Origin: Dyella sp. C9
GTDB taxonomy: Bacteria > Pseudomonadota > Gammaproteobacteria > Xanthomonadales > Rhodanobacteraceae
NCBI RefSeq assembly: GCF_003332825.1
Contig: NZ_QIRF01000003.1
Coordinates: 62,001-126,000, forward strand
Direction: 5' to 3'
Length of the DNA stretch: 64,000 nucleotides
Position 1 is the first letter of the stretch, and each line of letters opens with the position of its first letter. This document shows positions 27,399 to 36,151 of the stretch, one piece after another. Position numbers and translations under genes: made by a program. The notes beneath the pieces were generated by a model that saw nothing but the letters and a program-made list of their open reading frames with translations, was not told the origin of the DNA and did not search any database.

Positions 27399-27917
27399 TC
27401 ACCAGCAGTTGGTTTCGGTGTTGCCAGTGTTGGCCTGTACACCGAGGTCGGTAAGCGTGTAGCTGCCGCAAGTGTCGTTGGCCTGGACGCCCTGCGGGGT
27501 CGCGGTGATCAGAAAGCTGGCATTCGCGCCGCTCACCTGGGAGTTCGGGTTTGGCAGGGTGATGGTGACGTTGTAGAAGTCTTCGCCGTTGCCCGGGGCC
27601 TGGATCGCTCCGCCGACCAGGTTGGCGTAGCCGAGGTTGTCCAGCGTGGTGTAGACGTTGTTGGTGGAGTAGTACGCCTCCTCGCGCCGTGCCACGTCCA
27701 GCACCGTGGTTTTGGCTGCCGTGCGGCGCGAGCGCGCGACATAGCCCTGGTAGATCGGCAGGGCGATGGCGGTAAGGATGGCCATGATGGCGACCACGAT
27801 CATCGCCTCGATCAGCGTGAAGCCGCGGCCTCCGTCTCGCTGAACGGGGCGCTGCCTGCGGAGCCGCTCTGTCATGGGCTGGCGGGCCGTGGCAGGGCAA
27901 AGGGGCGGTTGGGACAT
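27399..27917 (-). CDS. pilE: type IV pilin-like protein PilE (minus-strand cluster)
   Basis: A 172-residue prepilin, last of the minus-strand minor-pilin operon. The class III signal is RGFTLIEAMIVVAIMAILTA: prepilin peptidase should cut after Gly and the conserved Glu sits at +5. The globular head has paired Cys near the C terminus (DTCGSY and ETNCW), probably a disulfide. I chose the ATG at 27917, nine bases after AAGGAG; a later ATG (27875) would give a more ordinary 18-residue leader. It starts 17 bases after the pilY1 stop. Confidence 0.88.
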   Translation of the reverse strand: MSQPPLCPATARQPMTERLRRQRPVQRDGGRGFTLIEAMIVVAIMAILTAIALPIYQGYVARSRRTAAKTTVLDVARREEAYYSTNNVYTTLDNLGYANLVGGAIQAPGNGEDFYNVTITLPNPNSQVSGANASFLITATPQGVQANDTCGSYTLTDLGVQANTGNTETNCW

Positions 27918-27934
27918 GGCGATCGGCTCCTTCA

Positions 27935-30900
27935 TCAATGGATCTGCAGCCAGGTGAGTCGCTTGGAGTGGTAGGCACCCGGCGGCATGATCTGGTTCAC
28001 CGTGCCCGCGCCGCTCACGGTCTGGCTGACCAGGTAATAGTTGGTATTGGCCATAACCACTGACGGGCTGCCGGTCGCATTGAGCGCGATGCCGCTTATG
28101 GTGGCGCCGTTGTAAGTGGGGAAGTTGCCATTGGCGTCTGCAAAGAAGGACTGCTCGAACGCTCCGCCGGTGGATGGATCGAGCGCCATGGTCCAGCCCT
28201 GCGCGGCCTGCACCGAGCACGACAGCGGCGAGTTGTTGGCTGGCACCGCGGTATTGACGATGAATGCGCCGTTGGCCTCGATCGGGCTGTAGATGGTCTG
28301 CTCGGTCTGGTTGTCGCCACCGACGCCGCTGACGCCGTTGTAGCCCGGCAGGTTCATGTACCAGCCGAGCTGGGTGCCGGCAGCCGTGGTCGTGGTGCCG
28401 CTGGAGTTCACCGTGGAACAGGTCTGGCCGATGTAGCAGACGGCATTGTTGCTGACTGTGCGATAGCCCTGGCCGGTGCCCGATTGGCTGGCGTTGACGG
28501 TGCCCGTCACTGTCTGCTGCTCCAGTTGGGTCACGCTGATGGTTGTCGTCGGTGCGGACGACGTCCCTACCAGCCCAGCGTACTGTGCATTGGCCGTGCC
28601 GCTCTGGCCCATGTACCAATCCCATACGCCGTAGAGCGACTGCTGTCCCGGGGCGTAGGCAATGGGCGCGGTGGGCGTCTGCGGCGTCACCGCTCCCGTG
28701 CCGAACTCCACCATTACGCGTGGTTGGCCACTGACCGTCGGCGAAATTGCGAGCACGGTGACCTGGGTGGTGATGGGTTGCCCGGTGATCACCGTGGTGG
28801 TGTTGCCGGTCGTGGTGGAACTGTTGGGCGTGGCCGGTTGGGCCGCCAGTGCCACGGTGTACTGGGTGACGGTAGTGGTGGCCGTGCCCGTGGTTGGCGT
28901 GGTCGTGACGGTCTGGGTAGTCGGCGTGGTGAACAGCGGCGTGGGCGAGCTGTGGCCGTAGGTCGAGGCAGCCCAGTTGGTCGGCACGTTGCTGGTCAGG
29001 TCGAAGCGCCACACGTTGCCATAGGCATCGCCCGCATAGACGTAGTCGGTGATGTGGTCGCCGTCGAGGTCCACCGGTGTCACGAAGGCGATGCCATCGG
29101 GGTTGGCCGCCGTGCCGCCCACGCCGGTGTCGAGGAAGTACACCTTGTCCAGCGCACCCGCATTGGTGATTGTCATCACGTAGATGCCGGCGTGACCCGT
29201 GCTGCTGTTGAGGCCATTGCCGAAGATGATGCCCCATTCGCCGTTATGCAGGCGCCGGATCTGGGGCGTTCCATAGGTCTGGCCAAGGTTGCTTCCGCAG
29301 GTGCTGTTGTTGACGCAGCTCAGCGTGCTTGCGTTCCATTCGCCGATGACCAGCGATGCCGCATTGGACGCGCTGAACTGGGTGGGGTCGGTGACGTCGA
29401 TGGCGAAGATCGCATTGCCGCCCGCCCCGAGGCCGCTTACCAGCCAGGTATGCCAGTTGCCGCTGTAGAACAGGTCGCCGGTGCCCGGCGTGGCATCGGT
29501 GAAGTAGTTGTGCGCGTACTTGGTCGACGAATAGTCCAGCGCCGGCGTGCCACTGTTGTGGATGGTCTGAAGCACGGCCTGTGGCATGTAGGCCAGCACT
29601 TCCCAGCCGTCGTTGTCGGTGCTGACGTAGTTGCCGCTGGCGTCATAGGAGCCGCTGCGGAAGCCATGCAGGAATCCGTCGTTGGCACCGTCGTACACCA
29701 CGTTGAGGCGCGTGGCGGCATTGGTCATGAACTGCGGATAGGTGGTGCCTGAGTTCTCGTTGGGGATGGCGCTGGGGTACAGCAGGTCACCCCATACGGC
29801 CGGATACGGCGCGTTCGGGGGGCCGACCCAGGTAGGGCTGGAGTCGATGATGTCGCCCAGCACGCTGTTGCGGTCGCGGAACACCTGCGATCCACTGGGA
29901 CCCGTAGTGGGGACTTCGTTAGTGCGGTCGCCGGTCAGGTAGGACAGGCGCGTGGATCCCAGCGTATCACCCGCGTTCAACCAGCCCTGCTGGGTGGAGC
30001 TCAGGTTGTTCCAGGCCAGCGCGATGCCGGTATTGCTCTGCGCGCCACCGGTGGTGGTGTCCTGCCAGCTGAGCAGCACGCGTTGGCTGGGCGTCTGCGC
30101 ATTGCCGCTGGTGGCTCCGGTCGACGTGCATGCGCCGCCGGTCAGCACGCAGGACGCATCCCAGTTGACGGTGGAGCTGAGCGATACCGTGCCGCCCGAG
30201 CCAAGCACCAGATCCTGCGAGGTGAGTTGGCCCCACCAGTTGTTGACGTGGTAGAAGGCGAGGTAGACCTGCGTGCCGGTCTTGACCTCGCCGGACTGCT
30301 GCACGTTGAGGCCGGCGGAGCTTGCCGACTGGTCGGCGGGGGTCACCTGGAAGCAGGTGATTTCATGCACATTGCTGCTTCCACCGGTGGAGCCGCCAAA
30401 GCCGAACAGGAACGAGCTGGGAATCGGTGCATTCGACGACGTGATGCTCTGGCCGGTCAACACCGGGTTGTAGGTGCCGCCGTTCCAGCTGTACCAGAGG
30501 CTCAGCAGGCCGGCCTGGGTGATCTGCAGCTTGTAGGAGATCGGTACCGCCGAGGTGCGTACGGTCGCACTTTCATCGGCGATCGGCGTGGTCGTGGGCA
30601 GGTTCACGAACGCGTTCGGAATGGCCGCATAGTCGGGGAAGGTCACCGATTGCGAGCTTGCCGACACGGCCTGCTGGTGCGTGGTTACCGGATAGTACTG
30701 GCCGTCGACCAGCGCATAGGTCGTGCCGGTCCCGGTGAAGCCGCTGGTCGTGTTGCCAGCGGCGGGGAAGGTGTAGGTGGTGGTGCTGGTCGTGGTGTCG
30801 GTAGTGGGCGTGGCGGTCCCGGTGCACCGGTAGGTCGAATTGCCGCTCTGGATGCTCTGCGTGGTGGTTGCCGTGGTTGTGCTGCTTGAGCTGGCCGTGG

Positions 30901-32089
30901 TCGGCCCGGAAACGGCCATCTGGTAGAACGGTCCGACGTAACCGGTGGCCGTGCCACCGTTGTTCTGCTGTCCACCGGTGGTCGTCGTCTGCGAGTTGTT
31001 GCTCACCGTCGGGTTGGTGCCGCAGTTGGAGACGTTGACGCTGGTGCCGCCGCCATTGCCGCCTCCGTTGCCGCCTCCGTTGCCGCCTCCGTTGCCGTTG
31101 CCGTTGTTGCCGCCTCCGTTGCGATTGTTGCTCTGCGTCGCTGACGTCCAGTTGATGCTCACCTGGGTCTGGGTGGTAGTGACAACCTGCGGCGTCTCCA
31201 GTGCTTCGCCTGGTTGGTAGGTGTAGTTGGTGGTGACGCTGGCGTTGTACGTGTAGGTGCCGCCATTGGCGCAGGTCGCCTGCACGTCGCTGTCGGAAGC
31301 GCTGGCATTCACCGCCTGGAGCGAGGCGAGGTTGATGTTGCCGTAGGCGCGCAGGCCGATGCGTTCAGGCTGGTATTGCGCGCCGTTGCCGCCATTGCTG
31401 GTGGTGGCCTGGTCGCCGGTGCCGGTGTTGTCTGCCGAATTGAGGAAGTTGCCGTATTCGTCGATGCCCAGGCCCATGTAGGCGCCTGCCATGCCGCTAT
31501 GCGGGGTATTGGTGTTGGAGCAGCTGTAACCAAGGCTGCCGCCCCAGGCGCCGTAGCTCGGCACCGCTGCGGTGCTATTGATGGTATTCGGGCCCTGGTT
31601 GCCGGTGGTGGCGCCAAGCAGGTAGAAACCGATGCCGTCTGCGCCGTCACCCGCGCCGCCGCCGGAGTTGCCGCCGTAGGTGTAGGTGGTGAAGGTGACC
31701 TGGATGCCCGCATTCGACGGATAGGACTGCGTGTCGATGATCAGGCCGTTCTGGCTATAGCTGTTGGTAAGGCGCAAGGCGCCGCTGCCGGCGGAGTCGG
31801 CGTTGTCGGTCAGGCCGATGAGGGTCTGGCCGTTATAGTAGCTGCCGGTGGCATCCAGTGCGGCGCATGAGGGAATGTAGCCGCCTGACGTGCCGGTGGT
31901 GTTGTTGCCGGCGGTAAGGCAGGCGCCGTTGAACGCTTTCCACGGTAACTGCGCTGTGGTCCCGGTGAAGCTGTCCTGGATGACATTGGACGTCTGCGCC
32001 TGCGCGGCCGGCGGCGCAAGCAGGAGCCCGGTCAGTGCGCACCCAGCAACCAGCAGACACCTGCTGATGATCGAACGGATCGCCGCCAT
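27935..32089 (-). CDS. pilY1: lectin-PilY1 hybrid pilus tip adhesin
   Basis: A 1384-residue exported protein (signal peptide ends AAQA). The N-terminal part looks like an L-type lectin: GADGIGFYLLG (about 150), GGSLGYSC and GLGIDEYGNF (about 210), then, after a Gly/Asn/Thr-rich stretch of roughly 235 residues (about 270-505), the lectin closing motif FGFGGSTGGSSNVHEI (about 560-575). The C-terminal part is a PilY1 beta-propeller with GDIIDSSPTWVG, NVVYDGANDGFLHGF and a calcium loop DLDGDHITD (about 1005). PilY1 sits at the pilus tip, promotes extension and binds surfaces. The start shares one base with the pilX stop. Confidence 0.88.
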   Translation of the reverse strand: MAAIRSIISRCLLVAGCALTGLLLAPPAAQAQTSNVIQDSFTGTTAQLPWKAFNGACLTAGNNTTGTSGGYIPSCAALDATGSYYNGQTLIGLTDNADSAGSGALRLTNSYSQNGLIIDTQSYPSNAGIQVTFTTYTYGGNSGGGAGDGADGIGFYLLGATTGNQGPNTINSTAAVPSYGAWGGSLGYSCSNTNTPHSGMAGAYMGLGIDEYGNFLNSADNTGTGDQATTSNGGNGAQYQPERIGLRAYGNINLASLQAVNASASDSDVQATCANGGTYTYNASVTTNYTYQPGEALETPQVVTTTQTQVSINWTSATQSNNRNGGGNNGNGNGGGNGGGNGGGNGGGTSVNVSNCGTNPTVSNNSQTTTTGGQQNNGGTATGYVGPFYQMAVSGPTTASSSSTTTATTTQSIQSGNSTYRCTGTATPTTDTTTSTTTYTFPAAGNTTSGFTGTGTTYALVDGQYYPVTTHQQAVSASSQSVTFPDYAAIPNAFVNLPTTTPIADESATVRTSAVPISYKLQITQAGLLSLWYSWNGGTYNPVLTGQSITSSNAPIPSSFLFGFGGSTGGSSNVHEITCFQVTPADQSASSAGLNVQQSGEVKTGTQVYLAFYHVNNWWGQLTSQDLVLGSGGTVSLSSTVNWDASCVLTGGACTSTGATSGNAQTPSQRVLLSWQDTTTGGAQSNTGIALAWNNLSSTQQGWLNAGDTLGSTRLSYLTGDRTNEVPTTGPSGSQVFRDRNSVLGDIIDSSPTWVGPPNAPYPAVWGDLLYPSAIPNENSGTTYPQFMTNAATRLNVVYDGANDGFLHGFRSGSYDASGNYVSTDNDGWEVLAYMPQAVLQTIHNSGTPALDYSSTKYAHNYFTDATPGTGDLFYSGNWHTWLVSGLGAGGNAIFAIDVTDPTQFSASNAASLVIGEWNASTLSCVNNSTCGSNLGQTYGTPQIRRLHNGEWGIIFGNGLNSSTGHAGIYVMTITNAGALDKVYFLDTGVGGTAANPDGIAFVTPVDLDGDHITDYVYAGDAYGNVWRFDLTSNVPTNWAASTYGHSSPTPLFTTPTTQTVTTTPTTGTATTTVTQYTVALAAQPATPNSSTTTGNTTTVITGQPITTQVTVLAISPTVSGQPRVMVEFGTGAVTPQTPTAPIAYAPGQQSLYGVWDWYMGQSGTANAQYAGLVGTSSAPTTTISVTQLEQQTVTGTVNASQSGTGQGYRTVSNNAVCYIGQTCSTVNSSGTTTTAAGTQLGWYMNLPGYNGVSGVGGDNQTEQTIYSPIEANGAFIVNTAVPANNSPLSCSVQAAQGWTMALDPSTGGAFEQSFFADANGNFPTYNGATISGIALNATGSPSVVMANTNYYLVSQTVSGAGTVNQIMPPGAYHSKRLTWLQIH
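31056..31118. repeat. 12-base in-frame tandem repeat within pilY1
   Basis: Three perfect consecutive copies of TTGCCGCCTCCG (31056-31091), a 15-base interruption of TTGCCG/TTG units, and a fourth copy at 31107-31118. On the coding strand they encode Gly-Gly-Gly-Asn-like units inside the insertion of the lectin-like domain. Copy changes would keep the frame and vary linker length. Confidence 0.85.
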
Positions 32090-32661
32090 TAGAGTCCCCC
32101 GAGATTCTTGACGCCGCTGGATGTCTCGAACGTGCTTTGCACGACGGCCACGGCATTGCCGGTGGCGCCATAGCCGAGTGCGGTGATCTGATACAGCTGG
32201 CCCTGGTTGTCAGGTGAAATGCCCAGGTATTGGATGTAGATCTGCGGATTGGCGTAATACGTGTTGGCCTGGCCGGCGCCCGGCACGACGTTGAGCGCCG
32301 GCTCCATGGTGGTGTAGGGCATGCCGTTGCCCAGCGTCATCGGGCTGGTGAAGGTTGCCGGTATCACGTTCACCGCGTCGGAGCAGATCGTGGGTGTGGT
32401 CAGTGGCGTCGTGGTCGCGCAGGTGCCGCCCTGCACGAAGGTGGTGTTTTGCGCCAGCAGATACTCCGCATACTGCAGCGAACTCTGTGCCACCTGGAAT
32501 GCGCGCGATTTTTCCTTGCTGTTGGCCGCCATGTTCTCCTGCGCGTTGAAGCTGTGATACATGGTGACGCCGAGGAAGGTCAGCACCAGCAGGAACACGA
32601 TGGCTGCGATCAGCACGTAGCCGCGTGTGGTACGGGATCGATGAAGGATGGGCGATGTCAT
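32089..32661 (-). CDS. pilX: minor pilin PilX (minus-strand cluster)
   Basis: A 190-residue minor pilin. The leader ends RTTRG and the mature chain opens YVLIAAIVFLLVLTFLG, with the Asn/Ala-rich FNAQENMAANSKEKSRAFQ stretch that marks the PilX/GspK-like group. Like other PilX proteins it lacks Glu at +5. It works with PilV, PilW, FimT and PilE to prime pilus assembly and present PilY1. It lies 40 bases after pilW. Confidence 0.85.
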   Translation of the reverse strand: MTSPILHRSRTTRGYVLIAAIVFLLVLTFLGVTMYHSFNAQENMAANSKEKSRAFQVAQSSLQYAEYLLAQNTTFVQGGTCATTTPLTTPTICSDAVNVIPATFTSPMTLGNGMPYTTMEPALNVVPGAGQANTYYANPQIYIQYLGISPDNQGQLYQITALGYGATGNAVAVVQSTFETSSGVKNLGGL

Positions 32662-32701
32662 GGTGGCCTCGCAGGCGACGGCACGTGGATCGTCGACAGG
32701 T

Positions 32702-33460
32702 TCATTGCTCGGTCTGGTTGACCGAGGCGATGCGGTAAATGGGATTGAGGATCGCCGGTTGGCCGTTCTGGCCTGGCAGTCCATACAGCGGGTTGTTGAA
32801 CCAGAGTTCCACTTCGATCGAGATCACCTTTCCCCAGTAGGAGCCATTGGTGACCTGGTCAGCCGTCATGTATTGCAGCTGGTTGCCATCGCCCAGCTGG
32901 TCGATGACGTAATAGACCTGCATGTCACTGACCGGGTTGGTGATGATGGGTTGCCAGGTGTTGCCGCCGTCGGTCGAGCACTGCAGCATCCCGTTGAGGA
33001 TTTCGTACGTGTTGGTGACGAGCGTGCCGGTTGTCTCGGTCTGGCCCTGGCAGTCGAGCGTGGGATTGTTGCTGTTGGTGCTGCTGCTGTCGGCCACGAA
33101 TCGTAGCGACAGCGTGTCGCCGGGCGGCGTGGCGGTGTGCGTGCCAGTGACGAACTGCTCGGCGCCAAATCCGCCGCTCTGCACGAACGAGTTGGCGAGC
33201 GTGTAGGGCGTGGTGGGCGGGGTAGCGGAGTAATTCAGATAGACCGGGTAGAAACCCGCGGTCTGGATCGTGTTGGCCATGGTGGTCAGGGCCATGCGTT
33301 CGCTGTCCTGTAATTGCGCGAGCTGCCCTTGCACTCCGAAGGTCTGGCGCGTCTGCAGCCAGATCTGGAACAGGCCGGCAAGCAGGAAGATACCCAGCGC
33401 CAATGCGATCAGCAGGGTGATCAGGCCGACGCCGCCTTGGTGTGTCTTGACGTTGCGCAT
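32702..33460 (-). CDS. pilW: minor pilin PilW (minus-strand cluster)
   Basis: A 252-residue minor pilin. The leader reads MRNVKTHQGG and the mature chain VGLITLLIALALGIFLLAG, so position +5 is Thr rather than the usual Glu. The region WLQTRQTFGVQGQLAQLQDS and the C-terminal YWGKVISIEVEL match PilW. The start lies five bases after the pilV stop. Loss of Glu5 is unusual for PilW and could change how it enters the tip complex. Confidence 0.86.
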   Translation of the reverse strand: MRNVKTHQGGVGLITLLIALALGIFLLAGLFQIWLQTRQTFGVQGQLAQLQDSERMALTTMANTIQTAGFYPVYLNYSATPPTTPYTLANSFVQSGGFGAEQFVTGTHTATPPGDTLSLRFVADSSSTNSNNPTLDCQGQTETTGTLVTNTYEILNGMLQCSTDGGNTWQPIITNPVSDMQVYYVIDQLGDGNQLQYMTADQVTNGSYWGKVISIEVELWFNNPLYGLPGQNGQPAILNPIYRIASVNQTEQ

Positions 33461-33465
33461 AGTGG

Positions 33466-33999
33466 TCAGAACTGGTTCACCAGGGTGTAGGACACGGTGG
33501 TAGGTGTCGCGGGCACGGAGCTTTGCGTGCCCTTGCTGATGGCCACCGTGGTCTTGGGCTGCCAGGTGATCTGGATGGTGCACTCGTCGGGCGAGGCGAT
33601 CTGGCAGGTGATGTTCGCCGTGGCGCCGGGCACCTGGCTTTGCAGCTGAGTGCCCCATTGCTTGAGGTCGTAAGCCGCCAGTTCCTGGGGCTTGCAGGCG
33701 GTCTGCGTGCAGTTGGTGCTGATGCCTTCGAGCGTGGCGTCGCTCAGCGTCGAGCTGGCCACGGCAATGGTGGCGGGAAAGCTGCCATTCTTCCAATAGT
33801 TGAAATTGGCCTGCATGGCATCGGCGAGGCTACGGGCCTCGATCGATACCACCGATTCCGTCTGCGACGCGTGCGTGTTGACGATGGCCGATGCCTGCAT
33901 CGCGGCTATCCCCAGCAAGCCCAGGGAGATGATGACCAGGGCGACCAGCACCTCGAGCAGGGTGAAGCCGCGCGGCGGGGATGCGAATGGGCGGTTCAT
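33466..33999 (-). CDS. pilV: minor pilin PilV (minus-strand cluster)
   Basis: A 177-residue minor pilin. The class III leader is MNRPFASPPRG, cut before FTLLEVLVALVIISLGLLG with Glu at +5; ASAIVNTHASQTESVVSIEARSLADAMQAN is typical of PilV. Two Cys pairs (STNCTQTAC and ITCQ...DEC) suggest disulfides. The ATG overlaps the fimT stop by four bases. Confidence 0.9.
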   Translation of the reverse strand: MNRPFASPPRGFTLLEVLVALVIISLGLLGIAAMQASAIVNTHASQTESVVSIEARSLADAMQANFNYWKNGSFPATIAVASSTLSDATLEGISTNCTQTACKPQELAAYDLKQWGTQLQSQVPGATANITCQIASPDECTIQITWQPKTTVAISKGTQSSVPATPTTVSYTLVNQF

Positions 34000-34586
34000 G
34001 GGCAACTCCCCGGGGGTTGGAGCGTGGTGGTACCAACGATCGATACGATCACGCAGCGATACCAACCCACGGTGCTGTTGGCGTCATGCACGCTGAGCGC
34101 TGCGTATTTGGACGGCGTGGCGAGTGACGGCGCGCCCATGCGGTTGAACGAGAGATAGGTGAGGGTCCCCCCGAAGGCTCCGTTCGCCGTCTCGCTGACG
34201 CTGCCGGTGAGGGTGTCGTCCAGTTGCAGTGGGCTGTGCACGTGCAGCAGCGTGTCGCCGGAATCGGCGGCGTAGGTCTGGTTCTGGCCAATGTCGGTGA
34301 ATACGATCCAGCCGCTCTGCCAACTGGTGCTGCCACTGCAGCTGGGTGTGGTGGCAGTGGGGTTGGACGATGGGCAGATCACCACCGGCACACCCTGCTT
34401 GATCGCGGAAGAGCGGCTCAGCTCCAGGTCGCCCTGCAGGTCGTTGATCTCGCCGCCCATGCGGTTCTGCGTGATCAGGCTTTTATAGGCCGGCACGGCA
34501 TAGGCGAGAATGATGGCGGCGATGACGAGCACCACCAGCATCTCGATGACGCCATAACCTCCGGCCCGCGTGCGACGCATAAGCAT
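33996..34586 (-). CDS. fimT: FimT/FimU-type (GspH-like) pseudopilin, minus-strand cluster
   Basis: A 196-residue pseudopilin that heads the minus-strand operon. The leader MLMRRTRAGG precedes YGVIEMLVVLVIAAIILAYA with Glu at +5. A GspH-like head follows, with SAIKQGVPVVICPS and SGWIVFTD. The ATG at 34586 is chosen because AGGGGA lies five bases upstream; MRRTRAGG two codons later is possible. In Xanthomonadales such FimT proteins can also bind DNA during uptake. Confidence 0.88.
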   Translation of the reverse strand: MLMRRTRAGGYGVIEMLVVLVIAAIILAYAVPAYKSLITQNRMGGEINDLQGDLELSRSSAIKQGVPVVICPSSNPTATTPSCSGSTSWQSGWIVFTDIGQNQTYAADSGDTLLHVHSPLQLDDTLTGSVSETANGAFGGTLTYLSFNRMGAPSLATPSKYAALSVHDANSTVGWYRCVIVSIVGTTTLQPPGSCP

Positions 34587-35604
34587 CGTTTCCCCTGTCT
34601 GGCTTCTATCGTTCTTGTCGGGTACCGGATCCAGTCCGGCACGTTTGCGCGTTCTCCTTTGCTGCGATCCCTGGCGTCGCTCCTGGCGACAGCTCCCATG
34701 TGCATCAGCCTGCGTGAACATTGTTGACAAGCAGGCGCGCGATGGAACTACCGTTGGTCGGATAAAAGATGCCGCTCGTCTGTCGCAAGTAATTGAATTT
34801 ACAAGAAAAAATATCAATTGCTTGTGCAGATTTCTTTCGTCGCAAGGATCTTTTGCAGTAATTTCCATGCACATCGAAGTGTTCTGCCGGTGCATCCATG
34901 CGAGCGCGCGCCGTAGTTGCTTTCGTCGTGGGCAAGCGAGAGGTCGACTCCGCGCACGGCGCATGCCGGTCTCCCGGCGTTTGGATGGCTGTCCGCGAGA
35001 TGATGGAATGCCAGGGCGTCTTTGGCCGGGCTTGGGTCCGTGCTCGTGCGTAGTTGACGCGAATGCACGTTTGGCTGCGGATGCACATGCGATTGGTACA
35101 GGAATTTCCGGGGGAGATGGCGAAAGCTGTCGCGAACACGGCGCTCGCATGTGCAAGGCATGCAAGCTGGTTGCAGGCCTTTGGGTCGCCGGCACCATCG
35201 CGATTTGTGCCGTGGATCACGTCTGCGCGGGCGTTGTGCAACAGGCCGAGCTGCATGATCGCTGGCAACGCTGCCTATGCGCAGGGACGTGCGATACGGG
35301 GCGGGTAGCGGCGCTGTCGGCGATCCGACATCGCGTGGAAGCGCCCCCGTACGGTGCCTATGGCAAGGGACGCTTTCCGCAGAGTTACCCGCTATGAACG
35401 CCTTGGGCGCAAGGAGGGGCGATACGAAGCTCCCCGGGCCGGTAGCCTCTGGAGCCCGGCCAGACCGGGTTTGCGGTGTGATGGGCATCACTGATGCTGC
35501 GATTTCCTAGCCGTTTGTCGGAAAGTTCTTGCCTTCCGTCGAGGCGGGCGCCGCTATCGCAATCGTCTCGACTAGATTTGGCGCAGGAAATTGGGGGGGG
35601 GCTC
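34587..35604. promoter_or_regulatory. 1-kb intergenic region between divergent pilus operons
   Basis: No convincing gene was found; open frames here lack motifs and good starts. A markedly AT-rich stretch lies at about 34785-34825, including TATCAA/TTGATA at 34812-34817, and is a likely promoter area for the minus operon. A CRP-like palindrome lies at 35477-35492 before the plus operon. The rest is ordinary GC-rich sequence that may hold long untranslated leaders. Confidence 0.55.
35477..35492. promoter_or_regulatory. CRP/Vfr/Clp-like binding site
   Basis: TGTGA-TGGGCA-TCACT matches the TGTGA-N6-TCACA consensus at nine of ten positions. It lies about 115 bases before the plus-strand pilV start. 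In Pseudomonas the minor-pilin operon depends on Vfr, and in xanthomonads the homologue Clp controls surface behaviour, so the location makes sense. Binding is inferred. Confidence 0.5.
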
Positions 35605-36135
35605 ATGCGCACCGGATCGCATCAGCGAGGCGACTCGCTCATCGAGGTATTGGTCTCGATCGTGATTTTCAGCCTGGGTGTGCTGGGCGTGGCGCTCCTG
35701 CAGCTGAAGGGCATGCAGTTCACCAAGCAGTCCGGCTCGCGCACGACCGCCATCGAGCAGACGCGCTCCCTGGCCGATGCCATGCGGGCGAATCCCAACG
35801 GTGTTTATGGGGTGGCTACCGAATCGGCTATTGGTGCACTCAATGGGAATCTCTCCGGCAGCTACTACCTGTATGACGGTACGGATGCGCCGGATCCCGC
35901 AGCATGCGGCAGCGATAACGTGGCCTGCGTGCAGGCGAAGAACGACCTGCTCAACTGGCTGGCCGTACTCAATGCCAATACGGCCGCTCCTACCGCCAGC
36001 GGGGCCCTGCGCGCGCAAGTCGTCGTGAACCAGCAATCGGGCGCGCTGACCATCGCAACGCGTTGGGACGGGATGATCCCCGGGTCCGATGGCGCGACTT
36101 CGGACGACTCCTATCAATTCGATTACCAGCCCTGA
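35605..36135 (+). CDS. pilV: minor pilin PilV (plus-strand cluster)
   Basis: A 176-residue minor pilin heading the second operon. The leader MRTGSHQRG precedes DSLIEVLVSIVIFSLGVLG, so +1 is Asp rather than Phe, with Glu retained at +5. The following QLKGMQFTKQSGSRTTAIEQ is PilV-like. A G-rich run (GGGGGGGG) lies just before the ATG and could serve as ribosome-binding site. It is distant in sequence from the minus-strand PilV, so the two clusters are not a recent duplication. Confidence 0.86.
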   Translation: MRTGSHQRGDSLIEVLVSIVIFSLGVLGVALLQLKGMQFTKQSGSRTTAIEQTRSLADAMRANPNGVYGVATESAIGALNGNLSGSYYLYDGTDAPDPAACGSDNVACVQAKNDLLNWLAVLNANTAAPTASGALRAQVVVNQQSGALTIATRWDGMIPGSDGATSDDSYQFDYQP

Positions 36136-36151
36136 CCCGGTGCGCCGCCCC

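Noticed and set aside
31056..31118. A short spaced-repeat tract that could be taken for a CRISPR-like array
   Set aside because: The units are 12 bases, nearly contiguous and in frame within pilY1; there are no unique spacers or cas genes.
34705..35268. A 187-codon minus-strand frame in the pilus spacer
   Set aside because: No motif, no ribosome-binding site and an unlikely residue mix. It is better read as non-coding spacer.
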